From contig PLJC01000012.1 of NCBI GenBank assembly GCA_003139545.1, forward strand, positions 273,596-337,595: a stretch of DNA of 64,000 bases, given 5' to 3'. The notes beneath the pieces were generated by a model. That model had not been told where the DNA came from and ran no database searches. It was given only the letters and a program-made list of their open reading frames with translations. Positions within the stretch are counted from its first letter, which is position 1. The number at the start of each line of letters is the position of its first letter. Source of the stretch: Actinomycetota bacterium (lineage in GTDB: Bacteria; Actinomycetota; Thermoleophilia; Gaiellales; Gaiellaceae). Below are positions 52,456-59,181 of the stretch, piece by piece. A program made the translations under genes and the position numbers.

Positions 52456-53146
52456 CCGCTTTGCGCGCACCGCTGCGCAGGTGGCTGCGCATCAGGACGA
52501 GCGTGCCGCGGCGCTCGCCGGCGTCGTGCACGCGTTCGTGCTGCCGAGCGGCGACGAGCGGGCACTCGACGTCGGCACCGGTGCAGGCGCGCTCGCGCTT
52601 GCGCTCGCGCCGCTCGTGCGCGAGGTGGTCGGCATCGACCGCGTGCCGGAGCTGCTCGAGCTCGCGCGCGACCGCGCTGCCGCGTACACGAACGTCACCT
52701 TCGTCGAGGGCGACGCCGAGCACCTCCCGTTCGACGACGGCTCCTTCGACCTGGCGTGCACGCTGCGCACGCTCCACCACGTGCCGCGGCCCGAGCTCGT
52801 CATCGCCGAGCTCGTTCGCGTGACCCGGCCCGGCGGCCGGCTCCTCGTCGTCGACCAGATCGCACCCGTCGACCCGCTGGCCGCGCTCGACCTCGATCGC
52901 TTCGAGCATGCGCGCGACCCGAGCCATACGCGACTGCTGCCCGAGATCGATCTGCGGCAGCTGTTCGAGGCCAACGAGCTCGTCCTCGTGCGCGACCGGC
53001 ACGACGTCGAGCGCCGGCCCCTCGACGCGTATCTCGACCTTGCAGCGTGCGGCGGCGACGAGCGGGCGCGTGCACTTGCGTTGGCGCCTGAAGGCCCGGA
53101 CGTCTACACGGCCCGACTGGGCTGGTACCTACTGCAGCGCGGGTGA
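52448..53146 (+). CDS. class I SAM-dependent methyltransferase
   Basis: 232 residues. ALDVGTGAGALALALAPLVR (SAM loop), VVGIDRVPELLELARDRA, FVEGDAEHLPFDDGSFDLAC and VTRPGGRLLVVDQIAPV. Resembles UbiE/COQ5-like small-molecule methyltransferases; substrate unknown. ATG overlaps the alr stop by 8 bases, the last gene of the operon. Its end overlaps the MarR gene by 18 bases. Confidence 0.88.
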   Translation: MPDRFARTAAQVAAHQDERAAALAGVVHAFVLPSGDERALDVGTGAGALALALAPLVREVVGIDRVPELLELARDRAAAYTNVTFVEGDAEHLPFDDGSFDLACTLRTLHHVPRPELVIAELVRVTRPGGRLLVVDQIAPVDPLAALDLDRFEHARDPSHTRLLPEIDLRQLFEANELVLVRDRHDVERRPLDAYLDLAACGGDERARALALAPEGPDVYTARLGWYLLQRG

Positions 53147-53557
53147 CTCGTGCAGCGTCGGGAGCTGGTCGACGGCCTCCCGTAGCTGCCGGCGCTCCGT
53201 CTCGAGGCCGGTGAACGACATCTCGAGACGTCGCTCTCCTTCGGGCGTCAGTCGGAGATACGCGACACGGCCGTCTCGCCCGGACTGCTCGCGCTCGACG
53301 AGCCCGCTCTCCTCGGCCCGGCTGACGAGCTCGGTGACGGTGCTCTGCGCGAGCTGCAGCCGGCGCGCGAGATCGGTCACGGTGGACTGTCCGCTGCCGT
53401 CGGGCGCGCCCTTGATCATCAGCAGCAGCAGATAGCGCTGAGGCGTGAGCCCCGACTGTCGTGCAACGCGCTCGCTCTGGCGCAGGAACGAACGGAGTGC
53501 CGCCCTGAAGCCGGCGACAGCGATGACGTCATCGATCGGATGGCCATCGGGGCCCAT
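53129..53557 (-). CDS. MarR family transcriptional regulator
   Basis: 142 residues. Winged HTH with QSGLTPQRYLLLLMIKGAPD, the recognition helix region STVTDLARRLQLAQSTVTEL and wing EREQSGRDGRVAYLRLTPEG. Binds DNA as a dimer and usually responds to small phenolic ligands. Target genes unknown; the SDR gene just upstream on the same strand is a candidate. ATG 53557 is 8 nt after TAGGAT (53566-53571, minus), which overlaps that gene's stop. Confidence 0.9.
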   Translation of the reverse strand: MGPDGHPIDDVIAVAGFRAALRSFLRQSERVARQSGLTPQRYLLLLMIKGAPDGSGQSTVTDLARRLQLAQSTVTELVSRAEESGLVEREQSGRDGRVAYLRLTPEGERRLEMSFTGLETERRQLREAVDQLPTLHESPALQ

Positions 53558-53568
53558 ATCCGGTGATC

Positions 53569-54318
53569 CTACGCCGCTCGGCGCGAAAAGCCGAGGACGC
53601 GCGCGAATGTATTCGGTAGGAATGCTTGGAGCCTGCCCGCGATGCCGTAGTAGCGCGGGACGCTCGTCTCGCCCCGTCCGTGCTCGAGCGAGGCGAGCAC
53701 GTGGGCGGCGACCGCCTCCGGGCCGACGACGAGGCGCTGCATGGGCCGGGGGAGCCACGACTGCGGAAAGCCTTCGGTCTCGATGAATCCGGGCTTGACC
53801 GTGTGCACCCGGATCCGCCGCGGTCGCAGCTGCGCAGCGATCGAGCGCGAGAACGCGAGCTGCGCGTGCTTCGACGCCGAGTATGGGCCGGACGGCGGGA
53901 AGGCGACGTCGCCGGCCACGGAGACGATGTTGACGACGTCCGCAGGCGCCGCCGCCTCGAGCCCGGGCAGGAAGGCGCGCAGGCACCACACGCTGCCGAG
54001 ATAGTTGACGCGGATGACGTCCTCGATCGCGGCCGGGTCGGCGTTCAGGAAGTTCGCGCGGCCCGGTATCCCCGCGTTGTTCACGAGGAGGTGGATCAGC
54101 GGGTGCCGCGCGAGCACCCGCGCCGCGGTCGCATCGACCGCCTCGCGGTCGCCGACGTCGCAGACCTCGATCTCGCCGCCGGTCTCGTCCGCGAGCGCGC
54201 GCAGGCGATCCTCCCGGCGCGCGACGAGGACGCAGCGCCAGCCCTTGCGGGCGAGGCCGCGCGCGATCTCGGCGCCGATGCCGGAGGACGCGCCGGTGAC
54301 GACTGCGATCTTCTGCAT
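53569..54318 (-). CDS. short-chain dehydrogenase/reductase
   Basis: 249 residues. Classical SDR: VVTGASSGIGAEIARGLARK, HLLVNNAGIPG, NIVSVAGDVAFPPSGPYSAS and Y-x3-K in PYSASKHAQLAF. Oxidises or reduces an unknown alcohol/ketone with NAD(P). ATG 54318 is 6 nt after TAGGCT (54325-54330, minus). Divergent from fabI, convergent with nothing, followed by marR. Confidence 0.9.
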   Translation of the reverse strand: MQKIAVVTGASSGIGAEIARGLARKGWRCVLVARREDRLRALADETGGEIEVCDVGDREAVDATAARVLARHPLIHLLVNNAGIPGRANFLNADPAAIEDVIRVNYLGSVWCLRAFLPGLEAAAPADVVNIVSVAGDVAFPPSGPYSASKHAQLAFSRSIAAQLRPRRIRVHTVKPGFIETEGFPQSWLPRPMQRLVVGPEAVAAHVLASLEHGRGETSVPRYYGIAGRLQAFLPNTFARVLGFSRRAA

Positions 54319-54349
54319 CCGATCAGCCTACGCCGACTAGGATCCGCCG
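54319..54349. promoter_or_regulatory. divergent promoters of SDR gene and fabI
   Basis: TAGGCT on the minus strand (54325-54330) is 6 nt before ATG 54318; TAGGAT on the plus strand (54338-54343) is 6 nt before GTG 54350. The boxes are back to back with 7 bases between them, so both leaderless transcripts start from the same 31 bases. Confidence 0.65.
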
Positions 54350-55129
54350 GTGGCCGGAGACTTCGCAGGCAAGCGCGCGCTTGTGCTGGGTGTCGCGAAC
54401 AAGCGCTCGATCGCCTGGGCGATCGCGCAGGAGCTTGCGTCGGGCGGCGCGAAGCTCGCGTTCACGTATCAGGGAGAGAGGATCGAGCAGAACGTCCGCG
54501 ATCTCGCGGCCGGCGTCGACACGGCACTCGTCACCGAGTGCGACGTGTGCTCGGACGACAACATCGCGCGGGTCTTTGCCGAAGTCGGCGACGCGTTCGG
54601 CGGGGAGCTCGACATCCTCGTCCACTCGATCGCGTTCGCGCACGCCGAGGATCTCGAGGGCCGGTTCACCGACACGCCGCGCGACCGCTTCTGGACCGCG
54701 ATCGACGTGAGCGCGTACTCGCTCGTGGCGTGCGCGCGGGCGGCCGAGCCGCTGATGGAGAAGGCCGGCGGCGGCTCGATCGTGACCATGACCTATCTCG
54801 GCGGCGAGCGCGCGGTGCCGCACTACAACGTCATGGGCGTCGCGAAGGCGACGCTCGATGCATGCGTGCGCTACCTCGCCTGGGATCTCGGCGAGAAGAA
54901 CATCCGCGTGAACGCGATCTCGGCCGGGCCGGTGCGAACGCTCGCAGCGCGTTCGATCGCCGGCTTCCCGACGATGGAGGCGATCGTCGAGGAACGCGCG
55001 CCGCTGCACCGCCACGTCACTGCGGAAGACGTCGGCGCTGCAGCCGCCTACATTCTTGGTGACGGCGCCAAGAACGTGACCGGAACGACGTTGTACGTCG
55101 ACTCCGGCTATCACGCGATGGGCATGTAG
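54350..55129 (+). CDS. fabI: enoyl-ACP reductase, FabI type
   Basis: 259 residues. NADH-dependent reduction of enoyl-ACP in fatty acid elongation. GKRALVLGVANKRSIAWAIA (the FabI nucleotide motif), LVHSIAFAHAEDLEG, MTYLGGERAVPHYNVMGVAK with catalytic Y159 and K166 (Y-x6-K), and the C-terminal DVGAAAAYILGDGAKNVTGT. GTG 54350 is leaderless after TAGGAT. It is followed by a 200-base stretch of strong hairpins. A second, FabL-type reductase is at 12793. Confidence 0.96.
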   Translation: MAGDFAGKRALVLGVANKRSIAWAIAQELASGGAKLAFTYQGERIEQNVRDLAAGVDTALVTECDVCSDDNIARVFAEVGDAFGGELDILVHSIAFAHAEDLEGRFTDTPRDRFWTAIDVSAYSLVACARAAEPLMEKAGGGSIVTMTYLGGERAVPHYNVMGVAKATLDACVRYLAWDLGEKNIRVNAISAGPVRTLAARSIAGFPTMEAIVEERAPLHRHVTAEDVGAAAAYILGDGAKNVTGTTLYVDSGYHAMGM

Positions 55130-55135
55130 TACACC

Positions 55136-55162
55136 GGCTGAAAGTGCTGCGCACTTTCAGCC
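55136..55162. repeat. hairpin 1 of the fabI-peroxiredoxin intergenic cluster
   Basis: GGCTGAAAGTGC (55136-55147), TGC, GCACTTTCAGCC (55151-55162): perfect 12-bp arms with a 3-base loop, starting 7 bases after the fabI stop. A plausible fabI terminator without a T-run. Confidence 0.8.
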
Positions 55163-55171
55163 GAGGGAGGT

Positions 55172-55203
55172 TCCCGCTTCGCGGGAGCGCTCGCGAGCGA
55201 AGC
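55172..55203. repeat. nested and mutually exclusive hairpins 2 and 3
   Basis: TCCCGC (55172-55177), TTC, GCGGGA (55181-55186) forms one hairpin; CGCTCGCGAGCG (55188-55199) is a 12-base palindrome. Alternatively GCTTCGC (55176-55182) pairs with GCGAAGC (55197-55203), which would break both. The region can therefore switch between two folds. Confidence 0.65.
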
Positions 55204-55243
55204 CCACGAGCTCTTACGAGTATGAGCGACGGTTTCGTTCTGC

Positions 55244-55276
55244 GCGCGCGGTGGTGGCTTCGCCATCCCCGCGCGC
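55244..55276. repeat. hairpin 4 of the cluster
   Basis: About 15 pairs between 55244-55258 and 55262-55276 around a TTC loop, with one mismatch and one G-T pair. Arms are GC-rich (GCGCGCGG / CCGCGCGC at the base). Confidence 0.65.
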
Positions 55277-55282
55277 TACTGC

Positions 55283-55311
55283 GGCCGTCGCGAACGGTGT
55301 TCGCGACGGCC
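55283..55311. repeat. hairpin 5 of the cluster
   Basis: GGCCGTCGCGAAC (55283-55295), GGT, GTTCGCGACGGCC (55299-55311): perfect 13-bp arms, 3-base loop, 27 bases beyond the peroxiredoxin stop on the minus strand. No coding function is visible in 55130-55337. Confidence 0.8.
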
Positions 55312-55337
55312 CTGGTTGCCGTGGCGCTTCGGGCGCT

Positions 55338-55796
55338 CTACAGCGTCTTTGCGGCTGCGAGCAGTTCGTCGAAATCCGGTAGCTCGGCGGGCTCGTAGCC
55401 CCACGCTCCGCGGATCACTCCTTCGCCGTCGATCAGGAACGCGGACCGCTGCGACACGTCGCGCAGGCCGCGGTGATCGATCGCGACGCCGAAGCCGTGC
55501 GTCGCCTCGCCGTTCCAGTCCGAGAGGAGCGGAAAGTCGAGGTCGAGCGCCTGCATCCAGGCGACGTGCGTCCACGGCGAGTCGCGCGAGATCGCGTACG
55601 GCTGCACGCCGGCTGCGCGGAACTCCTCGCTCCTGTCACGCAGGAGCTCGAGCTCGCTCGTTCAGGTCGAAGACCAGTCGAAGAGGTAGAAGAGCAACAG
55701 GATCGGCCCGTCGCCGACGAGCTGCCCGAAGGTCGCGCTCTCCTGCGGCGTCGTCCACACGCGTGCTTCGGGGACCCGATCGCCGACGGCCAGCAT
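55338..55796 (-). CDS. peroxiredoxin with in-frame UGA at the peroxidatic position (probable selenoprotein)
   Basis: Read with one TGA decoded, this is a 152-residue AhpE/BCP-like peroxiredoxin: MLAVGDRVPEARVWTTPQES, GPILLLFYLFDWSST, [UGA, codon 45 at 55662-55664], TSELELLRDRSEEFRAAG, AISRDSPWTHVAWMQALDLD, FPLLSDWNGEATHGFGV, SAFLIDGEGVIRGAW. The usual active site is P/S-x-x-C-T-x-E; UGA stands exactly for that Cys. There is no Cys anywhere else, so no resolving Cys. Both sides of the TGA are intact and in one frame. ATG 55796 follows TAGGCT by 6 nt and lies 4 bases after the GCS2 ligase stop. If UGA were a stop only 44 residues would be made. A SECIS-like hairpin follows. A Cys-to-stop mutation or sequencing error is the alternative. 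Confidence 0.88.
55629..55647 (-). promoter_or_regulatory. SECIS-like hairpin downstream of the UGA codon
   Basis: On the minus strand, 14 nt after TGA: GCTCCTG (55647-55641), loop CGTGA (55640-55636), CAGGAGC (55635-55629). A perfect 7-bp apical stem, a 5-base loop with G in the second position, and 21 nt between UGA and loop fit the published description of bacterial SECIS elements (short stem-loop inside the coding region, G among the first loop bases, UGA-to-loop distance of roughly 16-37 nt). A CTC/GAG extension below a 2-base bulge is also possible. Confidence 0.7.
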
Positions 55797-55800
55797 CAGT

Positions 55801-57006
55801 TCAGCCTATGGGAACGTCGACGTTCTCCGTCTGCACTGCGATCTCGCGCACGACTTCGACGATGTCGCGGTTCGCGTTGAAGACGCGGAGCTGCGCGTCC
55901 GCGCTGTTCCCTCTCCGCAGGATCGTCTCGATGCCTGCCAGCTCCGCCTCGGAGCCGAGCTCCCGCGCATGCGGTTCCACGAGGCGCAGTGTCCGCCGGA
56001 TCACCTGTGCGACCGGCAGGCGGTTGCGACGACCGGTGTGCAGATCCATCACCGGCGCCTCGAGCCCGTAGCGTGCCGCGAGCCATTTGTTCTCCGTGGT
56101 GAGGATGCGGTGGAACGACGGGACCTCTTCCCCGGCGTCGAAGCGCTCGCTGTAGTGCTTGACGAGCGCCTGGCAGAACGCGGTGATCGCGATCACGTCG
56201 TCGAGCCTCGTCACGGCGTCGCAGATGCGGATCTCGATCGTGCCCAGCCGTGGGTGGAGCCGGATGTCCCACCAGATGTGCGTGTAGTCGGCGATGCAAC
56301 CCGTGCGCTCGAGCTGCCCGACGACCTCCGCGTAGTCCGCATAGTCGCGGAAGCGCGGGGGCGGCCCCGAGCGCGGGAACGCGGCAAACACCATGTGCCG
56401 CGACGACGCAAGGCCCGTCGCCTCGCCGCGCCAGAACGGCGAGCTCGCCGACAGCGCGACGAGCTCCGCCAGGTGGCCGATCAGCGCGTTGACGACCTGG
56501 ATCGCCTTCTCGGGATCGTCGACCGCGACGTGCACGTGCATTCCGAAGATGAGCTCGCGCCGCGCGATGTACTGGAGCTGGTCGACGAGCGCGCGATACC
56601 GGTCTTTCGCCGTGATCCGCTGGCGCTCGAAGAGCGAGAACGGATGCGTGCCGGCCGAGCCGACGCGCATGGAACGCTCGCGCGCGACCTCGCCCACGTA
56701 GCCGCGTAGCGTGCGGAGCTGCGCGGCGACATCGCCGGCGGTATGGCAGACCGGTGTCGCGATCTCGAGCACGGACTGCATCAGCTCGGCGTTGATGCGC
56801 GTCTCCAGCTCGTGGCCCGCGACCGCCTCGAGCACCGTGTCGATGTGCTGCACGAGGTCGAACGACTCCCCGTCGAGCAGCATGTACTCCTCTTCGACGC
56901 CGAGCGTGTACGCGTCGCTCTTGCCGAACGCGTGGTCGAGCACGCTGCCGCCCTCGGCGTAGCCGCTGCCCTTGCCGGTGATCGAGGGCGGGAAGATCTG
57001 GCTCAC
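55801..57006 (-). CDS. GCS2-type glutamate-cysteine ligase (YbdK family)
   Basis: 401 residues. LGVEEEYMLLDGESFDLVQH at the N terminus, METRINAEL-type segment ELETRINAELMQSVLEIATP, IFGMHVHVAVDDPEKAIQVV, THIWWDIRLHPRLGTIEIRI and TTENKWLAARYGLEA identify the carboxylate-amine ligase family. It would make gamma-glutamylcysteine or another gamma-glutamyl amide. GTG 57006 overlaps the ridA stop (GTGA); the selenocysteine-type peroxiredoxin follows after 4 bases. The order suggests supply of a thiol reductant, which is inference. Confidence 0.9.
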   Translation of the reverse strand: MSQIFPPSITGKGSGYAEGGSVLDHAFGKSDAYTLGVEEEYMLLDGESFDLVQHIDTVLEAVAGHELETRINAELMQSVLEIATPVCHTAGDVAAQLRTLRGYVGEVARERSMRVGSAGTHPFSLFERQRITAKDRYRALVDQLQYIARRELIFGMHVHVAVDDPEKAIQVVNALIGHLAELVALSASSPFWRGEATGLASSRHMVFAAFPRSGPPPRFRDYADYAEVVGQLERTGCIADYTHIWWDIRLHPRLGTIEIRICDAVTRLDDVIAITAFCQALVKHYSERFDAGEEVPSFHRILTTENKWLAARYGLEAPVMDLHTGRRNRLPVAQVIRRTLRLVEPHARELGSEAELAGIETILRRGNSADAQLRVFNANRDIVEVVREIAVQTENVDVPIG

Positions 57007-57374
57007 GGGAGCAGCGCCTCCGCTTCGATCTCGACGCGCCACGCCTGGTCGAGGAGCGCGGCGACCACGACGAACGCCGATGCGGGCTTTATCGCGCCGA
57101 AGACCTCGCCGTGCGCGCGGCCGACCGCTTCCCAGTCCGCTGCGTCGACGAGGTAGACGCGCGTCCGCACGACGTGCTCCGGCGCCGCGCCGAGCGCGGC
57201 GAGCGCGTCGACGATGATCTCGAGGCAGCGTTGCGCCTGGATGTAGGGGTCGGACGAGTCGGTGCCGATTGGGGCGGTACCGGAGACGTGGATGTGGCGG
57301 CCGTCGCGCACGGCACGGGAGTAGCCGACGGTCGCCGCCTGCGGAGAGATCGCCGGGACGAACTGGCGCTCCAT
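57003..57374 (-). CDS. RidA family protein
   Basis: 123 residues. VGYSRAVRDGRHIHVSGTAP, AQRCLEIIVDALAALGAAPE, VVRTRVYLVDAADWEAVGRA and IEAEALLP fit the Rid fold. The catalytic Arg of true RidA (in 'R-x-C/V' near position 105) appears in LDQAWRVEIEAEA as an Arg-Val-Glu-Ile match. Deaminates reactive enamine/imine intermediates. ATG 57374 is 6 nt after GATACT (57381-57386, minus). First gene of the ridA-GCS2-peroxiredoxin operon. Confidence 0.87.
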   Translation of the reverse strand: MERQFVPAISPQAATVGYSRAVRDGRHIHVSGTAPIGTDSSDPYIQAQRCLEIIVDALAALGAAPEHVVRTRVYLVDAADWEAVGRAHGEVFGAIKPASAFVVVAALLDQAWRVEIEAEALLP

Positions 57375-57391
57375 CTACCTAGTATCGCGCT
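57375..57391. promoter_or_regulatory. single bidirectional -10 element
   Basis: TAGTAT (plus, 57380-57385) ends 6 nt before GTG 57392; GATACT (minus, 57381-57386) ends 6 nt before ATG 57374. Both -10 boxes lie in the same 7 bases and the start codons are only 17 bases apart. Confidence 0.7.
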
Positions 57392-58195
57392 GTGGACGCG
57401 CTGCGGGCCATCGATTCGTGGGGCGCGCGCACGGCCGCGGCCGGCGTCGTGCGTGCCGACACCGAGCTTGGCGTGCACGGGCCGCGCGAAACCGTGCTCC
57501 GCTGGGCGTCGGTGACGAAGCTCCTGACCGGCGTTGCGGCGCTCGTGGCGGTGGAGGAGGGGACGGTCGACCTCGACGAGCCGGCGGGGCCGGAAGGCTC
57601 GACGCTCCGGCATCTCCTCGCCCACGCGTCCGGGCTGCCGCCCGAGGAGGGGCCGCCGCTGATGCCGCCCGAGCGGCGGCGCATCTACTCCAACTACGGC
57701 ATCGAGCTCGCGGCGGCGCTCGTCGCCGAGCGGGCTGGCATGCTGTTCGAGGAGTACCTGCGCGGCTCGGTGCTCGAGCCGCTCGGGCTCACGGGCGCGC
57801 TGCACGGGTCGCCCGCGTGGGGCTACCGCGGTCCGCTGGACGACCTGCTCGCGCTCGCCCGCGAGCTGCTCGCCCCGACGCTCGTCGCGCCGGAGACGCT
57901 CGCCGAGGCGACGTCCGTGCAGTTCCCCGGGCTCGCGGGTGTCCTCCCGAGCTGGGGGCGGATGGACCCGAATGATTGGGGCCTCGCGTTCGAGCTCCGC
58001 GACGCCAAGTCGCCGCACTGGACGGGCGCGCGCGTGTCGCCGCGCACGTTCGGCCACTTCGGCGCCGCCGGCACCTTTCTCTGGGTCGATCCGGACACGG
58101 GCATCGCGCTCGGGGTGCTCACCGACCGCGAGTTCGGCGACTGGGCCAAGGAGGCGTGGCCCGCGCTGAGCGACTCAGTCGTCGTCGGCGAATAG
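57392..58195 (+). CDS. serine hydrolase, class C beta-lactamase-like
   Basis: 267 residues, no signal peptide. S-x-x-K in RWASVTKLLTG (S40-K43), Y-x-N in IYSNYGIELAAAL, and HFGAAGTFLWVDPDTGIALG as the third motif (H-x-G). Shorter than typical 350-400 residues and with the region between motifs compressed. Probably an esterase or D-amino peptidase rather than a true beta-lactamase. Its end overlaps the cNMP-binding gene by 21 bases. Confidence 0.87.
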   Translation: MDALRAIDSWGARTAAAGVVRADTELGVHGPRETVLRWASVTKLLTGVAALVAVEEGTVDLDEPAGPEGSTLRHLLAHASGLPPEEGPPLMPPERRRIYSNYGIELAAALVAERAGMLFEEYLRGSVLEPLGLTGALHGSPAWGYRGPLDDLLALARELLAPTLVAPETLAEATSVQFPGLAGVLPSWGRMDPNDWGLAFELRDAKSPHWTGARVSPRTFGHFGAAGTFLWVDPDTGIALGVLTDREFGDWAKEAWPALSDSVVVGE

Positions 58196-58546
58196 CGGGC
58201 GGATGAACTCGTCGAACGTCTCGCGGTCGCAGCTCGCGACCACCGCAGGCGTGATCGCCGAAACGGTCGCCGTGCGCGGGACGTCCATCGCGAGCGCCAC
58301 CTCGCCGAAATAGTCGCCCGGCCGCAGCACGTTCCGCCCGCCGAAACCGGCCTGGCTCACGGCGAGCATGCCGGCGAACAGGACGTAGAACCGGTCGCCC
58401 GGTTCGCCCTCGCGGACGAGCACCGTGCCGGGCGCCACCTCCTCCCGCTCCATCCTCTTCGCCAGCTGGGCGAGCGTCTGGCCGGGCAGGCCGGCGAGCA
58501 GCTCGACGCGGTTCAACTCGTGTTGGGTGGCCGAGGACCTGGGCAT
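58175..58546 (-). CDS. cyclic nucleotide-binding domain protein without DNA-binding domain
   Basis: 123 residues. One cNMP-binding fold: VELLAGLPGQTLAQLAKRME, LVREGEPGDRFYVLFAGMLA, LRPGDYFGEVALAMDVPRTA (phosphate-binding cassette with G-E-x-A-L and P-R-T-A) and SCDRETFDEFIRPLF. No HTH follows, so it is not a Crp-type regulator by itself. ATG 58546 is 6 nt after CACAAT (58553-58558, minus). Confidence 0.87.
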   Translation of the reverse strand: MPRSSATQHELNRVELLAGLPGQTLAQLAKRMEREEVAPGTVLVREGEPGDRFYVLFAGMLAVSQAGFGGRNVLRPGDYFGEVALAMDVPRTATVSAITPAVVASCDRETFDEFIRPLFADDD

Positions 58547-58636
58547 CGGCGCATTGTGCCGGTGGGTCCCCAGGCCTCCGAAGTTGAGCCGATCGGCCTA
58601 TAGCGGACGACCGGCATGGGGTCGATCATCCCGGCA

Positions 58637-58786
58637 ATGAGCGAACGCGGCCTCCATCGCATCGAGGACGACCTCGCAGAGACCTGGCTCGAGGACTGGG
58701 CCGGGGCGGGCGTCGCCGAGATCGAGGACTTCCTCGCCAAGCACGCGGCCTTCCTCAGCTTCCTCGAGGGTCACGCGGAGAGCTGA
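58637..58786 (+). CDS. 49-residue acidic small protein
   Basis: An open frame of 49 residues: MSERGLHRIEDDLAETWLED, WAGAGVAEIEDFLAKHAAFL and SFLEGHAES. It is strongly acidic and amphipathic-helical. ATG 58637 is 7 nt after GATCAT (58624-58629); ATG 58616 in frame would add seven residues. The stop codon TGA is the loop of a perfect 10-bp hairpin. No homologue known to me; support is the promoter, the terminator and the amphipathic pattern. The preceding 90 bases hold nothing else clear. Confidence 0.55.
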   Translation: MSERGLHRIEDDLAETWLEDWAGAGVAEIEDFLAKHAAFLSFLEGHAES

Positions 58787-58796
58787 GCTCTCCGCG
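58774..58796. terminator. hairpin with the stop codon as loop
   Basis: CGCGGAGAGC (58774-58783), TGA, GCTCTCCGCG (58787-58796): perfect 10-bp arms, loop equal to the stop codon of the 49-residue gene. It lies between that gene and the convergent trxA end (58805), so it can serve both strands. Confidence 0.7.
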
Positions 58797-58804
58797 CCGC
58801 CTCT

Positions 58805-59116
58805 CTATTCCGCTAGTCCGAGCTGCTTCTCGAGCATGCCCTTCGGCATGGCGCCGACGGCGTTCGCCTTCGGCTCGCCGTTCTCGAAGAGGATCATGTT
58901 CGGGATCGACTGGATCCCGTAGCGCATCGCGAGGCTCTGGTTCTCGTCGATGTTCACTTTGACGAGCTTCAGGTTCCGCTCTTCCGAGATGCGTTCGAGC
59001 ACGGGGGAGACGGCGTGACATGGGCCGCACCATTCCGCCCAGAAGTCCACGAGCACGGGCTCGGTGCTCTGCAGCACCTCGTTCTCGAATGTCGCATCGG
59101 TTACGTCTTGAGCCAT
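58805..59116 (-). CDS. trxA: thioredoxin
   Basis: 103 residues. Active site FWAEWCGPCHAVSPVLER (C30-G-P-C33), then KLVKVNIDENQSLAMRYGIQ and SIPNMILFENGEP with cis-Pro. General disulfide reductase; could reduce the peroxiredoxin encoded 3 kb away, though nothing shows this directly. GATACT (59129-59134, minus) is 12 nt before ATG 59116, giving a very short leader. Confidence 0.97.
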   Translation of the reverse strand: MAQDVTDATFENEVLQSTEPVLVDFWAEWCGPCHAVSPVLERISEERNLKLVKVNIDENQSLAMRYGIQSIPNMILFENGEPKANAVGAMPKGMLEKQLGLAE

Positions 59117-59181
59117 TTCAGTCCTTTCAGTATCCGGTCTGTCTAGAGAGAGAACGTCCCGCTCTACACTTCGCTTCCCGA

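Noticed and set aside
55144..55398. An 84-codon plus-strand frame across the hairpin cluster
   Set aside because: It runs through all five inverted repeats and into the antisense of the peroxiredoxin, is Arg/Ser/Ala-rich, and has no promoter or Shine-Dalgarno of the type seen at real starts.
55338..55607. A shorter 89-residue peroxiredoxin fragment starting at GTG 55607
   Set aside because: It would lack the active site. The same frame continues upstream through a single TGA into a matching N-terminal half with a good leaderless promoter, so the complete gene at 55338-55796 explains it better.
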